64,000 bases of DNA from VAZQ01 sp963816745 (GCA_963816745.1 CAWFLQ010000009.1:372001-436000); one strand, 5' to 3'; positions 8,616-18,887 are shown, counted from the stretch's first letter. Notes: generated by a model not told the origin, from the sequence alone. A program made the numbers and translations.

Positions 8616-9466
8616 ATGGCCGCTGCGCAACAAACTGAAACCCGCAACGGCGTGACCTACGCCACGCATGACGGCGTTTCGCTCGCGGGCGATCTCTATC
8701 TGCCGGCGGGCGCGGGCCCTTATCCCGCGCTCGTCGGCGTGCATGGCGGCGGCTGGCAGGCGGGCGCGCGCAACGCCTTCCAGTTCTGGGGCCCCTGGCT
8801 CGCCGAGCGCGGCTACGTGCTGTTCGCGATCAGCTACCGCCTCGCCAAGAAGGGACACAAGATGTTCCCGCAGGCGGTGCAACGACGTGCTCGCCGCCGT
8901 GCAGTTCGTGCGCGGCAGCGCCGGACAGATCAAGGTCGATCCCGAGCGCATCGGCGCTCTTCGGCGCCTCGGCCGGCGGGCACCTGGCGTCGCTCGCCGC
9001 GCTCGGCGGAGACAAGTTCAAGGGCGCCTATCCGCAGGACGCCCATGCCGGCGTCAGCACCAAGGTGAAGGCGCTGGTCGGCGTCTACGGCGTCTACGAC
9101 ATCGAAGCGATGTGGCAGACCTACCTGCGGCAGAGCCCGCGCGAGAACAACATCGAGAATTTCATGGGCGCGGCGCCGATGGACAATCCGCGGCTCTATT
9201 TCGACGCCTCGCCGATCAACTATGCGACCTTCGCCAACAACTCGATCGGCGTGCTCCTGAGCGTGGGCACCGAGGACGACCTGGTCGACCGGCGCACGCA
9301 GACCGACGCTCTCCTGTTCAAGCTGAAGCAGGCGAATTTCTTCGTGCGCCCCTGCATCGTGCAGGGTGCGCCGCACTACTGGCTCAGCGATCCGATCGAC
9401 GAGCCCGGCAGCTATTCCGGCTTCATGGCGCCGCGCCTGATCCGCTTTCTGAAGGAGCGGTTGTAA
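8616..9466 (+). CDS. Alpha/beta hydrolase (esterase/lipase, HSL-like), frameshifted
   Basis: ATG at 8616 follows an AGGAGAGA ribosome site. The N-terminal frame has the oxyanion motif VGVHGGGWQAGARNAF; a one-base insertion near 8882 leads to NDVLAAVQFVRG and another near 8953 to LFGASAGGHLASLAALG, holding the GxSxG nucleophile. The third frame continues VGVYGVYDIEAMWQTYLRQ and has a probable Asp in VGTEDDLVD and His in GAPHYWL. About 282 residues after repair. The fold hydrolyses esters; the natural substrate cannot be told. Likely translated with the preceding SDR. Confidence 0.8.
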
Positions 9467-9472
9467 CGGCGC

Positions 9473-9609
9473 CGTAGGGTGGGCAAAGGCGCGCTCTTGC
9501 GCGCCGTGCCCACGCGTCTGCGTTCACCGGCACAACCGACGCGTGGGCACGGCGTACGCACGAGCATGGCTTGCCGCATCGGCGCGGTCGCGCCTTTGCC
9601 CACCCTACG
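9473..9609. repeat. Long nested inverted repeat
   Basis: A 21-base arm at 9473-9493 (cgtagggtgggcaaaggcgcg) is the exact reverse complement of 9589-9609. Inside it, gccgtgcccacgcgt at 9503-9517 pairs exactly with 9539-9553. The whole could fold as a cruciform or bidirectional hairpin between the convergent hydrolase and oxidoreductase genes, and the right arm includes the oxidoreductase stop codon. It belongs to the gtagggtgggc family of intergenic repeats known in Bradyrhizobium relatives. Confidence 0.75.
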
Positions 9610-10456
9610 ATGCCGCCCCCTTGTTGATGAACGCCTCGAGCGCGGCGACCTCTTTCTTGTCGCCGTCGAAGTCGCGCGCGACCTGCTCGTAGAAATGCGC
9701 GGCGCCGACATAGAGCTCGTGGCCGGCCGGATCCTCGCCGACGAAATCGGCGATCTCGTGCATCTCCGCGATCCAGCGATAGGCCTTCGGCGGCATGAGC
9801 GCGAGGCTGCGCTTGAGCCATGCCAGCATGTGCGGCTGGCTGAACTCGAGCTCCTTGAACAAGGCGTCGGCGGAGCCGGCGCGGGTGGCCGCCAGCATCA
9901 TGACCGCGGCGAGCGCCTGCGTGCCCTTGGTGATGCCGGCATACGACATCTTCACCGCCGACGCGGCGGTCATGGGGCCGTCGAGCACGCGCACGTCGAG
10001 ACCGTATTTCTTGAGCGTGGCGAAGCGCGGCGCGTGCGGTCCGGAGGCGTAGAAACGCGGACCCGCATCGCCGGTCTTGGGCGGCGCGCCGATGATGCCG
10101 GCATCGACGAAGGGCGAGCCGGTCGGCGCAATGGCGGCGGCGACACGCTCGGTGGTGGGCGGGCTCACCGCGTTGCAGTCGACATAGACCGGCTTGCTGT
10201 TGCTGGCGGTGAGCGCCGGCGCAAAACGCTGCGCGAGCGCCACGGCGTCGCCCGGCGGCAGGATCGAGAGGATGAAATCCGCCGCGGCGATCTCCTCGTC
10301 GCTGGCGGCGGTGAGGCCGTGCTTCTTGGCGCGCGCGAGCGTGTCGGCGCTGCGGCCGCCGAGCGAGGTGAGCACCTTGAGGCCGTTCTCGACCAGCCGG
10401 CCGCCGACCGCCGCGCCCATCATGCCAGGTGCAATGACTGCCACCACAGGATTCAT
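9605..10456 (-). CDS. NAD(P)-dependent oxidoreductase, hydroxyisobutyrate/6-phosphogluconate dehydrogenase type with DUF1932 C-terminus
   Basis: Intact 283-residue protein. The Rossmann start reads VVAVIAPGMMGAAVGGRLVE (the usual GxGxMG is APGMMG), followed by FILSILPPGDAVALAQRF and the substrate-side DCNAVSPPTTERVA. The C-terminal half has VKMSYAGITKGTQALAAVMM with the expected catalytic lysine, consistent with the DUF1932 helical domain. The ATG at 10456 is chosen; an upstream in-frame ATG at 10462 is possible. Family members oxidise beta-hydroxyacids. It is divergent from the class II aldolase and may act in the same pathway. Confidence 0.85.
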   Translation of the reverse strand: MNPVVAVIAPGMMGAAVGGRLVENGLKVLTSLGGRSADTLARAKKHGLTAASDEEIAAADFILSILPPGDAVALAQRFAPALTASNSKPVYVDCNAVSPPTTERVAAAIAPTGSPFVDAGIIGAPPKTGDAGPRFYASGPHAPRFATLKKYGLDVRVLDGPMTAASAVKMSYAGITKGTQALAAVMMLAATRAGSADALFKELEFSQPHMLAWLKRSLALMPPKAYRWIAEMHEIADFVGEDPAGHELYVGAAHFYEQVARDFDGDKKEVAALEAFINKGAAS

Positions 10457-10664
10457 ATGCATGCTCTCCAATTTGTGGTTCTCGTATGTTGATCGCGAAT
10501 TTCGCCCGGCTCGGCGCGGCATATGTGCACCTTGGCAAGGCCGCAACGCAAGGGGTGGGACGCTACAGCAGGGATGCGCGCCGGGCTCTTGCGTCCTTGG
10601 CAATTGACGGTAATTCGGCTTTCCTGCGGCCCACCGTCCCAACTCCACAACAGGAAAATGCCCC

Positions 10665-11516
10665 GTGCCCGATGATCTCTCCGACGTCCGCTACCAGGTT
10701 GCGCTCGCCAACCGCATGCTGGCGAAACGAAGGCGTGCTCGACGCCTTCGGCCATGTCAGCGTGCGCCACCCGGACGATCCCGGCCGCTATCTGCTGTCG
10801 CGCGCGCGCTCGCCGGCGGTGATCGAGGCGGATGACGTTCTGGAATTCACGCTCGATTCCCAGCCGGTCGCGCCGCCGACGGCGCACCTCTATGCCGAGC
10901 GGGTCATCCACGGCTGCATCTACCAGGCGCGGCCGGACGTGATGGCGGTCTGCCACCACCATGCGCCGGCTGTCATGCCGTTCGCCATCGCGGGCGTTCC
11001 CATCGTCCCGGTCTTTCACCTCGGCGCGGCGGGCGGAGAAACGGTGCCGTTCTGGAACCAGCGCGACGAGTTCGGCGACACCAATCTCCTGGTGGTCAAG
11101 CCGGAGGAGGGACGTTCGCTTGCGCGCGCGCTCGGGGCCCACGGTGCGGTGCTGATGAACAATCACGGCGCGACCGTGGTCGGGCGCGACCTGCGCGAGT
11201 TGGTCTCGCGCGCGATCTTCATGTGCCAGAATGCGGAGTACCAGCTCAAGGCGAAGTTGCTCGGCGACGTCGCGACCCTGACGCCGGGTGAGACCAGGCT
11301 GGCGAGCGTGATCAATGCCATGCCCAACGTGACCAACCGGACCTGGGAATATTGGACCCTGCGCCTCGACAAGGCCGGGGGCATGCCGCGCGCCAGCGCG
11401 GCCTCCAGGAAATCGGCGCCGCGCGCCGCTTCCAAGGCGCGGCGGCGGGCCGCATCGGTAGCGACGCCGAGTTCGCGTACAACCTCGTCGCGCGGTCGCA
11501 AGGCCGCGAAGCGTAA
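10665..11516 (+). CDS. Class II aldolase/adducin-family protein, frameshifted
   Basis: A GTG at 10665 eight bases after AGGAAA starts VPDDLSDVRYQVALANRMLA; a one-base insertion near 10731 shifts to NEGVLDAFGHVSVRHPDDPG. The main frame has the fold's zinc-site pattern: AVCHHHAPAVMPFAIAG and LMNNHGATVVGRDLRELV. A one-base deletion near 11401 returns to the starting frame, giving the typical C-terminus LQEIGAARRFQ and ending at TAA 11514-11516, about 283 residues. Reading through in the middle frame instead produces an unlikely basic tail. Such enzymes are aldolases or decarboxylases of hydroxy acids. The SBP gene follows 18 bases later. Confidence 0.8.
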
Positions 11517-11534
11517 AGTAAAAGGGAGGACACG

Positions 11535-12494
11535 ATGAAGCGCCAACTCGCCGGCACGATCGCCTTCATTGCCGCGCTCGCGACAGCCGATGCGTCGGCG
11601 CAGGCACAGGACCAGCTCAAGCTGGCGATCGGCCAGATCAACAATTGGGAGAACCAGGCGCCGACGCTCGGCCAGGACGCCGGCATCTTCAAGAAGCACA
11701 ATCTCGTGCTCGAGAGCTTCGGCACCGCCGGCGCCGGCGAGACCATGCAGCCGATCATCGCGGGCAGCGCCGACATCGGCGCGGGCGTCGGGGTCGCCGG
11801 CGTCATGCGTGCCTTTGCCAGGGGCGCGCCGGTGCGCATCCTTGCGCCGATGTTCACGGGCACCGGCGACATCTACTGGTACGTGCGGGCGAATTCGCCG
11901 ATCAAGAGCCTCAAGGACGCGACCGAGAAGCATACCATCGCCTATTCGACCAGCGGCTCGACCTCCAACAACATCGTGCTCGCCTTCATCAGCGACCTCG
12001 GCGTCAAGGCGAAACCGACCGCGACCGGCGGGCCGCCGGCGACCTTCACCGCGGTCATGTCGGGCCAGGTCGACATCGGCTGGTCGGCGCCGCCGTTCGG
12101 CCTGCAGGAGGAGAAGGACGGCAAGATCCGCATCATCGGCCGTGGCAGCGACGCCACCTCGCTGCACGGGCAGACCATCCGCGTGCTGATCGTCAATGCC
12201 GACGTGCTGAAGAACCGCAAGGACGCGGTCATGCGGTTCGTCCGCGGCTACCGCGAGACGGTGGACTGGATGTATTCGAGCCCCGACGCGGTGCGGATGT
12301 ACGCCGAGAAGACCAAGCTCCCGCAGGAGCTGATCAAGGCATCGATCGACAAGTATCACACCAAGGATGCGATGCAGACCGACGCCATGAAGGACATCGA
12401 CGGCATCATGCGCGACGCGGTGACGCTGAAATTCCTGGACAAGCCGCTCACCAAGGAGCAACTCGCGGATCTCATCCAGATTCCGCCGCGCTGA
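11535..12494 (+). CDS. NitT/TauT-type ABC transporter substrate-binding protein
   Basis: Intact 319-residue protein with a signal peptide (MKRQLAGTIAFIAALATA, cleavage near ASA-QA). Features of the SsuA/TauA/NMT1-like family are IGQINNWENQAPTLGQDAG, IFKKHNLVLE, MQPIIAGSADIGAGVGVAG and SGSTSNNIVLAFISDLGVKA. It is periplasmic and would deliver a small organic anion or amine to an ABC permease, but no permease or ATPase for it is in the window. It follows the class II aldolase by 18 bases and has an AAGGGAGG ribosome site, suggesting co-expression with that enzyme. Confidence 0.88.
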   Translation: MKRQLAGTIAFIAALATADASAQAQDQLKLAIGQINNWENQAPTLGQDAGIFKKHNLVLESFGTAGAGETMQPIIAGSADIGAGVGVAGVMRAFARGAPVRILAPMFTGTGDIYWYVRANSPIKSLKDATEKHTIAYSTSGSTSNNIVLAFISDLGVKAKPTATGGPPATFTAVMSGQVDIGWSAPPFGLQEEKDGKIRIIGRGSDATSLHGQTIRVLIVNADVLKNRKDAVMRFVRGYRETVDWMYSSPDAVRMYAEKTKLPQELIKASIDKYHTKDAMQTDAMKDIDGIMRDAVTLKFLDKPLTKEQLADLIQIPPR

Positions 12495-12512
12495 AGCGGC
12501 GCCGCGAGTTGC

Positions 12513-13316
12513 CTACCTACGCCCGCGCCGTCCCGTGAACACGGGACGGCGCTTTTCGAGGAACGCACGCACGCCCTCGGCATAGTCGGGCGTGAGGCTC
12601 GCTTCGCGTTGCAGTCTCGCGCTCGAGGTCGAGCTGGCTGTCGAGATCGTTGCCCCAGGATTCGTCGAGGACGCGCTTGGTCAAGGCGAGCCCGACCGTC
12701 GGCGCCGACGCGAAATGCGTGCAGAGCTGGTGCGCCTGCGCCATCAGCTCGAGGTCTTCGGTCATCTTCCAGATCAGGCCCCAGGCCTCGGCCTTCTCCG
12801 CCGGCAAGCGGCTCGCCGGTGAGCGCCAGCCCGCGGGCGCGGGCGGGGCCGACCAGCCGCGGCAGGAACCAGGTGCCGCCGGAATCCGGCACCAGGCCGA
12901 TCTTGGCGAAGGCCTGCACGAAGCTCGCCGAGCGCGCTGCAAACACGATGTCGCAGGCCAGCGCGATGTTGGCGCCGGCGCCGGCGGCGACGCCGTTGAC
13001 CGCGGCGACGACCGGGAAGGGCAGCGCCCGCAGCTTGCGCACCAGCGGGTTGTAATAGGCTTCCAGCGATCGCCCCGAGCACCGCCGTCTCGCCGGGCTT
13101 GGACAGCCGGTCGTTGAGATCCTGGCCGGCGCAGAAGCCGCGCCCGGCGCCGGTCAGCAACAGCGCGCGGCAGTCGCCGTCCTCCTCGGCCTCGACGAGC
13201 GCGGCCTTGAGCGCCTGATGCATCGCCTCGTTGAAGGCGTTGAGACGCTGCGGGCGGTTGAGCGTGATGACGCGATAGCCCGCGAGCCGCTCCACCAGGA
13301 TCGGTTTATCTTCCAT
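12513..13316 (-). CDS. Enoyl-CoA hydratase/isomerase (PaaG-like), frameshifted
   Basis: N-terminal frame: VITLNRPQRLNAFNEAMHQA and LLLTGAGRGFCAGQDLNDR, the crotonase oxyanion loop with the GQDLNDR pattern seen in PaaG-type isomerases. After an insertion near 13067 the next frame has LRALPFPVVAAVNGVAAGAG and ARSASFVQAFAKIGLVPDSG; after one near 12812 it continues EKAEAWGLIWKM, and after one near 12613 it ends QREASLTPDYAEGV and FLEKRRPVFTGR, the usual C-terminus. About 266 residues repaired. It hydrates or isomerises acyl-CoA thioesters. It converges with the NitT/TauT binding protein gene. Confidence 0.82.
12525..12556 (+). terminator. Perfect hairpin plus T4, candidate terminator for the binding-protein transcript
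   Basis: Bases gcgccgtcccgt (12525-12536) and acgggacggcgc (12541-12552) pair perfectly over 12 bases with a gaac loop, followed by tttt. It lies 30 bases after the NitT/TauT binding-protein stop, the right place for a rho-independent terminator. It is also inside the last codons of the convergent hydratase gene, where it encodes the conserved KRRPVFTG stretch, so part of the symmetry may be coincidental. Confidence 0.55.
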
Positions 13317-13402
13317 GGACGCCTCCTCGCCGCCGGACGAGCCTCGATGCCGGCGGGATATGAGCTATCGTATCGCAGAGGGGAGGCGCAATGCCGGCGG
13401 CG

Positions 13403-13903
13403 TCACGATCCGAGATGCCCGAGCGCGTCGATCAGCGACTTGCGTTGCTCGGCCCCGATCCTTGCGACGATGCGCGCCTCGTGCTCGGCGGCGAGCGTCT
13501 TCGCGCGCTTGAGGGTCTTGTGGCCGTCGGGGGTGAGCTTGAGCGCATGGGAGCGCCGGTCGGTGCGCGACGCGAGGCGTTGCGTGAGGCCGCGCTTCTC
13601 CAGCCTGTCCAAGAGGCGCACCAGCCGAGCTCGTTCGATGCCCAGCGTGTCGGCGAGATCCGATTGCGAAAGACCGGGATTGGCGGCGATCACGATCAGC
13701 ACCGAATATTGCGCGGGGCGGATATCGATCGGCGCGAGCGTGCGGATGAAGTCCTGGAATACCCAGACCTGCAGGCGCCGGATGAAGTAGCCGAAGTGCC
13801 CATTGAGCGCATCGATGTCGAGCGCCGCGCGACGGTCTGCTCGCGCCGCCGCCGGCAAAACGGCCGGTCGTGCGCCTTTTTGTGCCAGCCGTCGATCCGA
13901 CAT
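13403..13903 (-). CDS. MarR-family transcriptional regulator
   Basis: Intact 166-residue protein. A winged helix-turn-helix is visible: QYSVLIVIAANPGLSQSDLA, then DTLGIERARLVRLLDRLEKR as recognition region and the wing LASRTDRRSHALKLTPDGHK. The frame is open to 13978, but the ATG at 13903 directly follows GGAGCGGAAGG, so it is used. MarR proteins usually repress neighbouring genes and release DNA on binding an aromatic or phenolic ligand. It is divergent from the Liv-type importer, whose upstream region contains an inverted repeat that could be its operator. Confidence 0.87.
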   Translation of the reverse strand: MSDRRLAQKGARPAVLPAAARADRRAALDIDALNGHFGYFIRRLQVWVFQDFIRTLAPIDIRPAQYSVLIVIAANPGLSQSDLADTLGIERARLVRLLDRLEKRGLTQRLASRTDRRSHALKLTPDGHKTLKRAKTLAAEHEARIVARIGAEQRKSLIDALGHLGS

Positions 13904-14210
13904 CCTTCCGCTCCCTCCGAGGCTCGCTCCCGTTGCTTCTTCTTTTTTGGCTTTTTCGGCATTCCGGGAACGGCACAAACCGCCGCATCATAGCCCGGCA
14001 TATTGTTGTTGACGACATCTATTGTCCCGGTCAACAATTAATCGAACCGCTACCCGGAACCAAGAGCGTCGCCGAGGCGGAATGCCACATCGGCATTTCC
14101 CGCGACGAAGGGCCCGAGACCGAGCCCATTGCATCTTGGATTGAACAATAGTCGTATACGCGAAACTGGGCACGCGTTCGCTGCTCACCGTATCCCTGGG
14201 AGGACCTCAC
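13904..14210. promoter_or_regulatory. Divergent control region with candidate MarR operator
   Basis: This 307-base gap separates the MarR gene from the ABC importer. It holds an exact 8-base inverted repeat, ttgttgac at 14006-14013 and gtcaacaa at 14030-14037, and an overlapping attgt/acaat pair (14021-14025, 14034-14038), a shape common in MarR operators. A cgtatacg palindrome lies at 14153-14160. A ggaggac ribosome site precedes the importer's first ATG. Assignment as operator is inference. Confidence 0.4.
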
Positions 14211-15470
14211 ATGATCCGCAAATCGTCAACCGCGTCCGCGCGCGCGGGCGTCACCCGCCGCAGCTTCGCCGCCGGCGCGGGCGCCGCCGCGTTGCTCGCC
14301 GGCACCGCGCCGTTCAACATCGCTGCGCGCGCAGGGCGGCGCCGCTGAAGGTCGGCGTGCTGCTGCCGACGCTCCGGCGCCCAGGCCAGCATCGGGCAGG
14401 ACTGCCAGCGCGGCGTCGAGATCGCGCCGTGCGATCTTCAAGGATCTCGGCCTGCCCGAGCTCGCGATCATGAACGCCGACACCGAGACCAACGTCGAGG
14501 TGGCGCGGGCGCGCGCCGAGAAGCTGATCAACGACGGCGCCCAGCTCCTGGTCGGCGCCTTCGATTCCGGCCAGACCACCGCGATCGCCCAGGTGGCCGA
14601 GCAGAAGGGCATCCCGTTCGTCATCAACATCGCGGCGGCCCCGCCGATCACCGAGCAGGGCTACAAGTTCGTGTTCCGCAACTTCCCGACCGCGCCGATG
14701 ATCCTCAGCGATGCCTTCGCCAACCAGAAGGAGATCTTCGAGATCACCGGCAAGGCGCCGAAGTCGGTGGTGTTCATGCACGTGAACGACACCTTCGGCA
14801 CCGCGATGAAGAGCGGCATCGGCGCGGTGATTGCCCAAGTTCAACATGCCGTACCAGATCGTCGAGCAGATCGCCTATGACCCGACCGCGCGCGATCTCT
14901 CGGTCGAGGTGGCCAAGGCCAAGGCGACCGGCGCCGAGGCGCTGCTCATGGTCAGCCGCCTCAACGACGCCATCCTGATCACCCGCGAGCTGGTCAAGCA
15001 GCGCTGGTCGCCGATGGCGGTGCTCAGCATGGGCCCGGGCTGGTACGAGGACCAGTATCTCAAGACGCTCGGCAAGCTGTCCGACGGCCCGATGAGCTTC
15101 GTGCCCTGGTACGACCCGAACAAGAAGCTGAGCCAAGCAGCTCGAGGCGGCGCTCGCCAAGGCCTATCCCGACATCAACATGAACACCAACCACGTCTAT
15201 ACCTTCGAGGCGCTGCTGGTCGCCGCCGACGCCTACAAGCGGGCGCGCTCGACCGATCCGAAGGCGCTCGCCGACGCCATCCGCACCACCAACATCACCG
15301 ACAACGTCAGCACCGGTCCCGGCATCCAGTTCGACGCCAAGGGCCAGAACGACAAGCTGAAGAACTCGGCGATCCAGAATCGCGGCGGCAAGCTCGTCAC
15401 GGTGGCGCCGAAGGCCGCGTCCAATGCCAAGCCCGACTTCCCGATGACGCCGTACGACAAGCGCGGCTGA
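14211..15470 (+). CDS. Branched-chain/aromatic-acid type ABC transporter substrate-binding protein, heavily frameshifted
   Basis: The ATG at 14211 after GGGAGGAC starts a twin-arginine-like signal (TRRSFAAGAGAAALLAGTAP, ending near AARA). After repair the mature protein reads PLKVGVLLPTSGAQASIGQD, the LivK/HAA-type opening, then ELAIMNADTETNVEVARARA, AEKLINDGAQLLVGAFDSGQ, FRNFPTAPMILSDAF and HVYTFEALLVAADAYKRAR. Five single-base changes (about 14330, 14368, 14430, 14834, 15133) split it into several frames; repaired length is near 419 residues, normal for the family. It would capture an amino acid or aromatic acid in the periplasm for the permease genes that follow. Confidence 0.85.
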
Positions 15471-15574
15471 GCCAAGACCTACGCTGATCTCGCTCCGGCT
15501 GCGGATAGCGGCCGGAGCATTGCCATTTGAGCAAGACGGGCGTAAACGCCCTTTGTGTGAGGCAGGATCGATCG

Positions 15575-16450
15575 GTGCCCGCAGAGATCTACCTGAACGT
15601 CGCCGTCAGCGGCCTGTTGACCGGCCTCGTCTACGGGCTGATGGCGCTCGGGCTGTCGGTCATCTTCGGCGTCATCCGCGTCGTCAATTTCGCCCATGGC
15701 GAGATGATGACGATCGCGATGTATCTCGCGATCGTGCTGTTCGCCGCCTTCAAGCTCGATCCGCTGGTGATGCTGGTGCCGATCGCGGCGCGTGCTGTTC
15801 GTGTTCGGCTACGCGCTGCAGGCCGGCATCATCAATCCGTTCATCAACCGGCCCGAGCACAGCCAGTTCATGCTGCTGGTCGCGATCGCGATCATCATCG
15901 TCAACGTGCTGCTGATCGTGTTCGGGCCCGACGCCCGCAACGTGCAGACGTCCTACGCCTTCGACAGCTTCCAGATCGGCCCGCTGATCGTCGACGCCAC
16001 CAAGGTCTATGCCGGCGGCCGCGACCTTCGTCGTGGCCGCGGCCCTGTTCGCCTTCTTCCGCTTCACGCCGATCGGCAAGGCGATCCGCGCCTGCGCCGA
16101 CAACTACACCGGCGCGCTGGTGGTCGGGCTCGACGTCAAGCGCCTCTATGCGCTCACCTTCGGGCTCGGCGCCGCCTGCGTCGGGGCGGCCGGCTGCATG
16201 CTGGTCCTGCTGTTCGACGTGACGCCGGCGGCTCGGGCCGGCCTATACGCTGCTCGCCTTCATCATCGTGATCACCGGCGGGCTCGGCTCGATGCCGGGC
16301 GCGCTGCTCGGCGGCGTGCTGATCGGGCTCACCGAGGCGATGGCCGGCCTGCTGTTCACGCCCTCGGCCAAGAGCATGTTCTCGTTCGGGCTCCTGGTGC
16401 TGGTGCTGCTGTTCCGGCCGCAGGGCATTCTCGGGAAGCGGCTGTCATGA
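15575..16450 (+). CDS. livH: Branched-chain amino acid-type ABC transporter permease, LivH family, frameshifted
   Basis: GTG at 15575 after AGGATCG begins VPAEIYLNVAVSGLLTGLVY, followed by the LivH hallmark LSVIFGVIRVVNFAHGEMMT. Shifts near 15791, 16017 and 16231 lead through VLFVFGYALQAGIINPFINR, FFRFTPIGKAIRACADNY (the EAA-like loop that contacts the ATPase) and LLAFIIVITGGLGSMPGALL. The end matches LLFRPQGILGKRL. About 290 residues and several membrane spans after repair. It overlaps the next permease by ATGA (16447-16450), indicating translational coupling. Confidence 0.85.
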
Positions 16451-17456
16451 TCGACCGGCTGCTCGAGGGCGTGCAACGCCGCAGTCTCGTGCTGCTGGCG
16501 CTGCTGCTCGCGGCGTCTCGTGGCGGCGCCGTGGCTCGCCAACGACTATCTGCTCACGATCCTCATCATCATTCTCTATTTCGCCTATACCGGCCAGGCG
16601 TGGAACGTGATGATGGGCTTCGCCGGGCAGCTCTCGCTCGGCCACGCGCTCTATGTCGGGCTCGGCGCCTACGCCACCGCGGCGCTCTACGTGCATTTCG
16701 GCATCGGGCCCTGGATCGGCCTTCCCGCCGCGATCGCGATCGCCGTCGCCGTGCGGCGCGCTCATCGGCTTCCTCGCCTTCCGCTTCGGCGTCGGCGGCG
16801 TCTATTTCGCGATCCTGACCATCGCCTTCGCCGAGTTCGCGCGCATCGGCTTCGACCATTTCCGCTGGGTCGGCGGCTCCAGCGGTTTCTTCCTGCCGGT
16901 CGCCAACTACGCCAGCAACGATCTCTGGAACCTGCGCGGCAACCCGACCATGTTCTATTACGTGATGCTGGCGCTGACGGTCGCGGCCTTCGTGCTCTGC
17001 CACGTCCTGCTCAAGAGCCGCATCGGCTACTACTGGCAGGCGATCCGCGAGGACGAGGCGGCGGCCCGCTCGCTCGGCATCAACACGTTCCGCTACAAGA
17101 TGATCGCGGTCGTCATTTCCGCCGGCATGACCGCGGTCGCCGGCGTGTTCTTCGCGTTCTACTACAACAACCTGTTTCCGGAGCAGGTGTTTCACATCTC
17201 GCGCTCGATCGAGCTGATCCTGGGTCCGATCATCGGCGGCATCGGCACGCTGTTCGGCCCGATCATCGGCGCATTCCTGCTGACCGGGCTGTCCGAGCTC
17301 ATGCAGGAGCTCCTGGCCACGCATTCGGCCTCGACGTGCCGGGCGCCAAGCACGTGTTCTACGGCGTCTGCCTGCTGGTGGTGGTGATGGTGCTGCCGGA
17401 CGGCGTGTGGCCCTGGCTCGCCCGCATGCTCGGCATCAAGCGGGCGATCGCCATGA
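16447..17456 (+). CDS. livM: Branched-chain amino acid-type ABC transporter permease, LivM family, frameshifted
   Basis: Starts at the ATGA overlap with livH. Repaired pieces are LTILIIILYFAYTGQAWNVM, GFAGQLSLGHALYVGLGAYA (the LivM signature), FGVGGVYFAILTIAFAEFAR, GYYWQAIREDEAAARSLGIN (cytoplasmic coupling loop) and FGLDVPGAKHVFYG. Shifts lie near 16516, 16754 and 17323, and a further one near 17444 would place the stop TGA at 17454-17456 so that it overlaps the ATG of the ATPase gene; without it livM reads straight into livG. Multi-pass inner-membrane protein forming the channel with LivH. Confidence 0.83.
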
Positions 17457-18181
17457 CCGCGCTGCTCGAGATCGAGGGGCTCAGCAAGCGCTTTCGCGGC
17501 CTGCTCGCGGTCGACAATGTGAGCTTCAGCGTCGCGCCGGGCACGATCTTCGCGGTCATCGGTCCGAACGGCGCCGGCAAGACGACGCTGTTCAACATGA
17601 TCGCCGGCGTGTTCGCGCCCGAGCCAGGGCGCCATCACCTTCGCCGGCGAGCGGATCGACGGGCTTACGCCCGACGCGGTCTGCCGCCGCGGCATCGGCC
17701 GCACCTTCCAGCTGGTGCGGCCGTTCCCGACGCTGACGGTCGAGGACAACGTCATCGTCGGCGCCATGTTGCACCGGCCCGATCTCGTGACGGCGCGCCG
17801 GCGCGCGCACGAGGTGCTGTGGCAGCTCGACCTGTTCGACAAGCGCCACCAGCCGGCCTCGGCGCTGACGCTGCCCGACCGCAAGCGGCTCGAGGTTGCG
17901 CGCGCGCTCGCCACCGATCCGAAGCTGCTGCTGCTCGACGAGGTGATGGCGGGCCTGCGGCCGTCGGAGACCGACCGCATGGTGGCGATCCTGACCAAGC
18001 TCAACCGCGAGACCGGTCTCACCATCCTGCTGATCGAGCACGTCATGCGCGCGGTGATGGCACTCGCCGGGCGCGTGCTGGTGCTGCACCATGGCGCGGC
18101 GATCGCCGAAGGCACGCCGGACGCCGTGGTGCGCGAGCCGGCGGTCGTGCAATCCTATCTCGGCGCGGAGGCGGTCGAGTG

Positions 18182-18182
<1 letters not shown>
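17453..18182 (+). CDS. livG: ABC transporter ATP-binding protein, LivG family, one frameshift
   Basis: MTALLEIEGLSKRFRGLLAV leads to Walker A GPNGAGKTTLFNMIAG. One insertion near 17627 separates this from the rest: GIGRTFQLVRPFPTLTVEDN (Q-loop), then LTLPDRKRLEVARALATDPK and LLLLDEVMAGLRPSE (Walker B). The ABC signature is unusual: LTLPDRKR replaces the normal LSxGE-type sequence. IEHVMRAVMALAGRVLVLHH contains the switch histidine. About 243 residues. It energises import together with the LivF-type ATPase, whose ATG overlaps its stop by one base. Confidence 0.85.
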
Positions 18183-18871
<689 letters not shown>

Positions 18872-18887
<16 letters not shown>

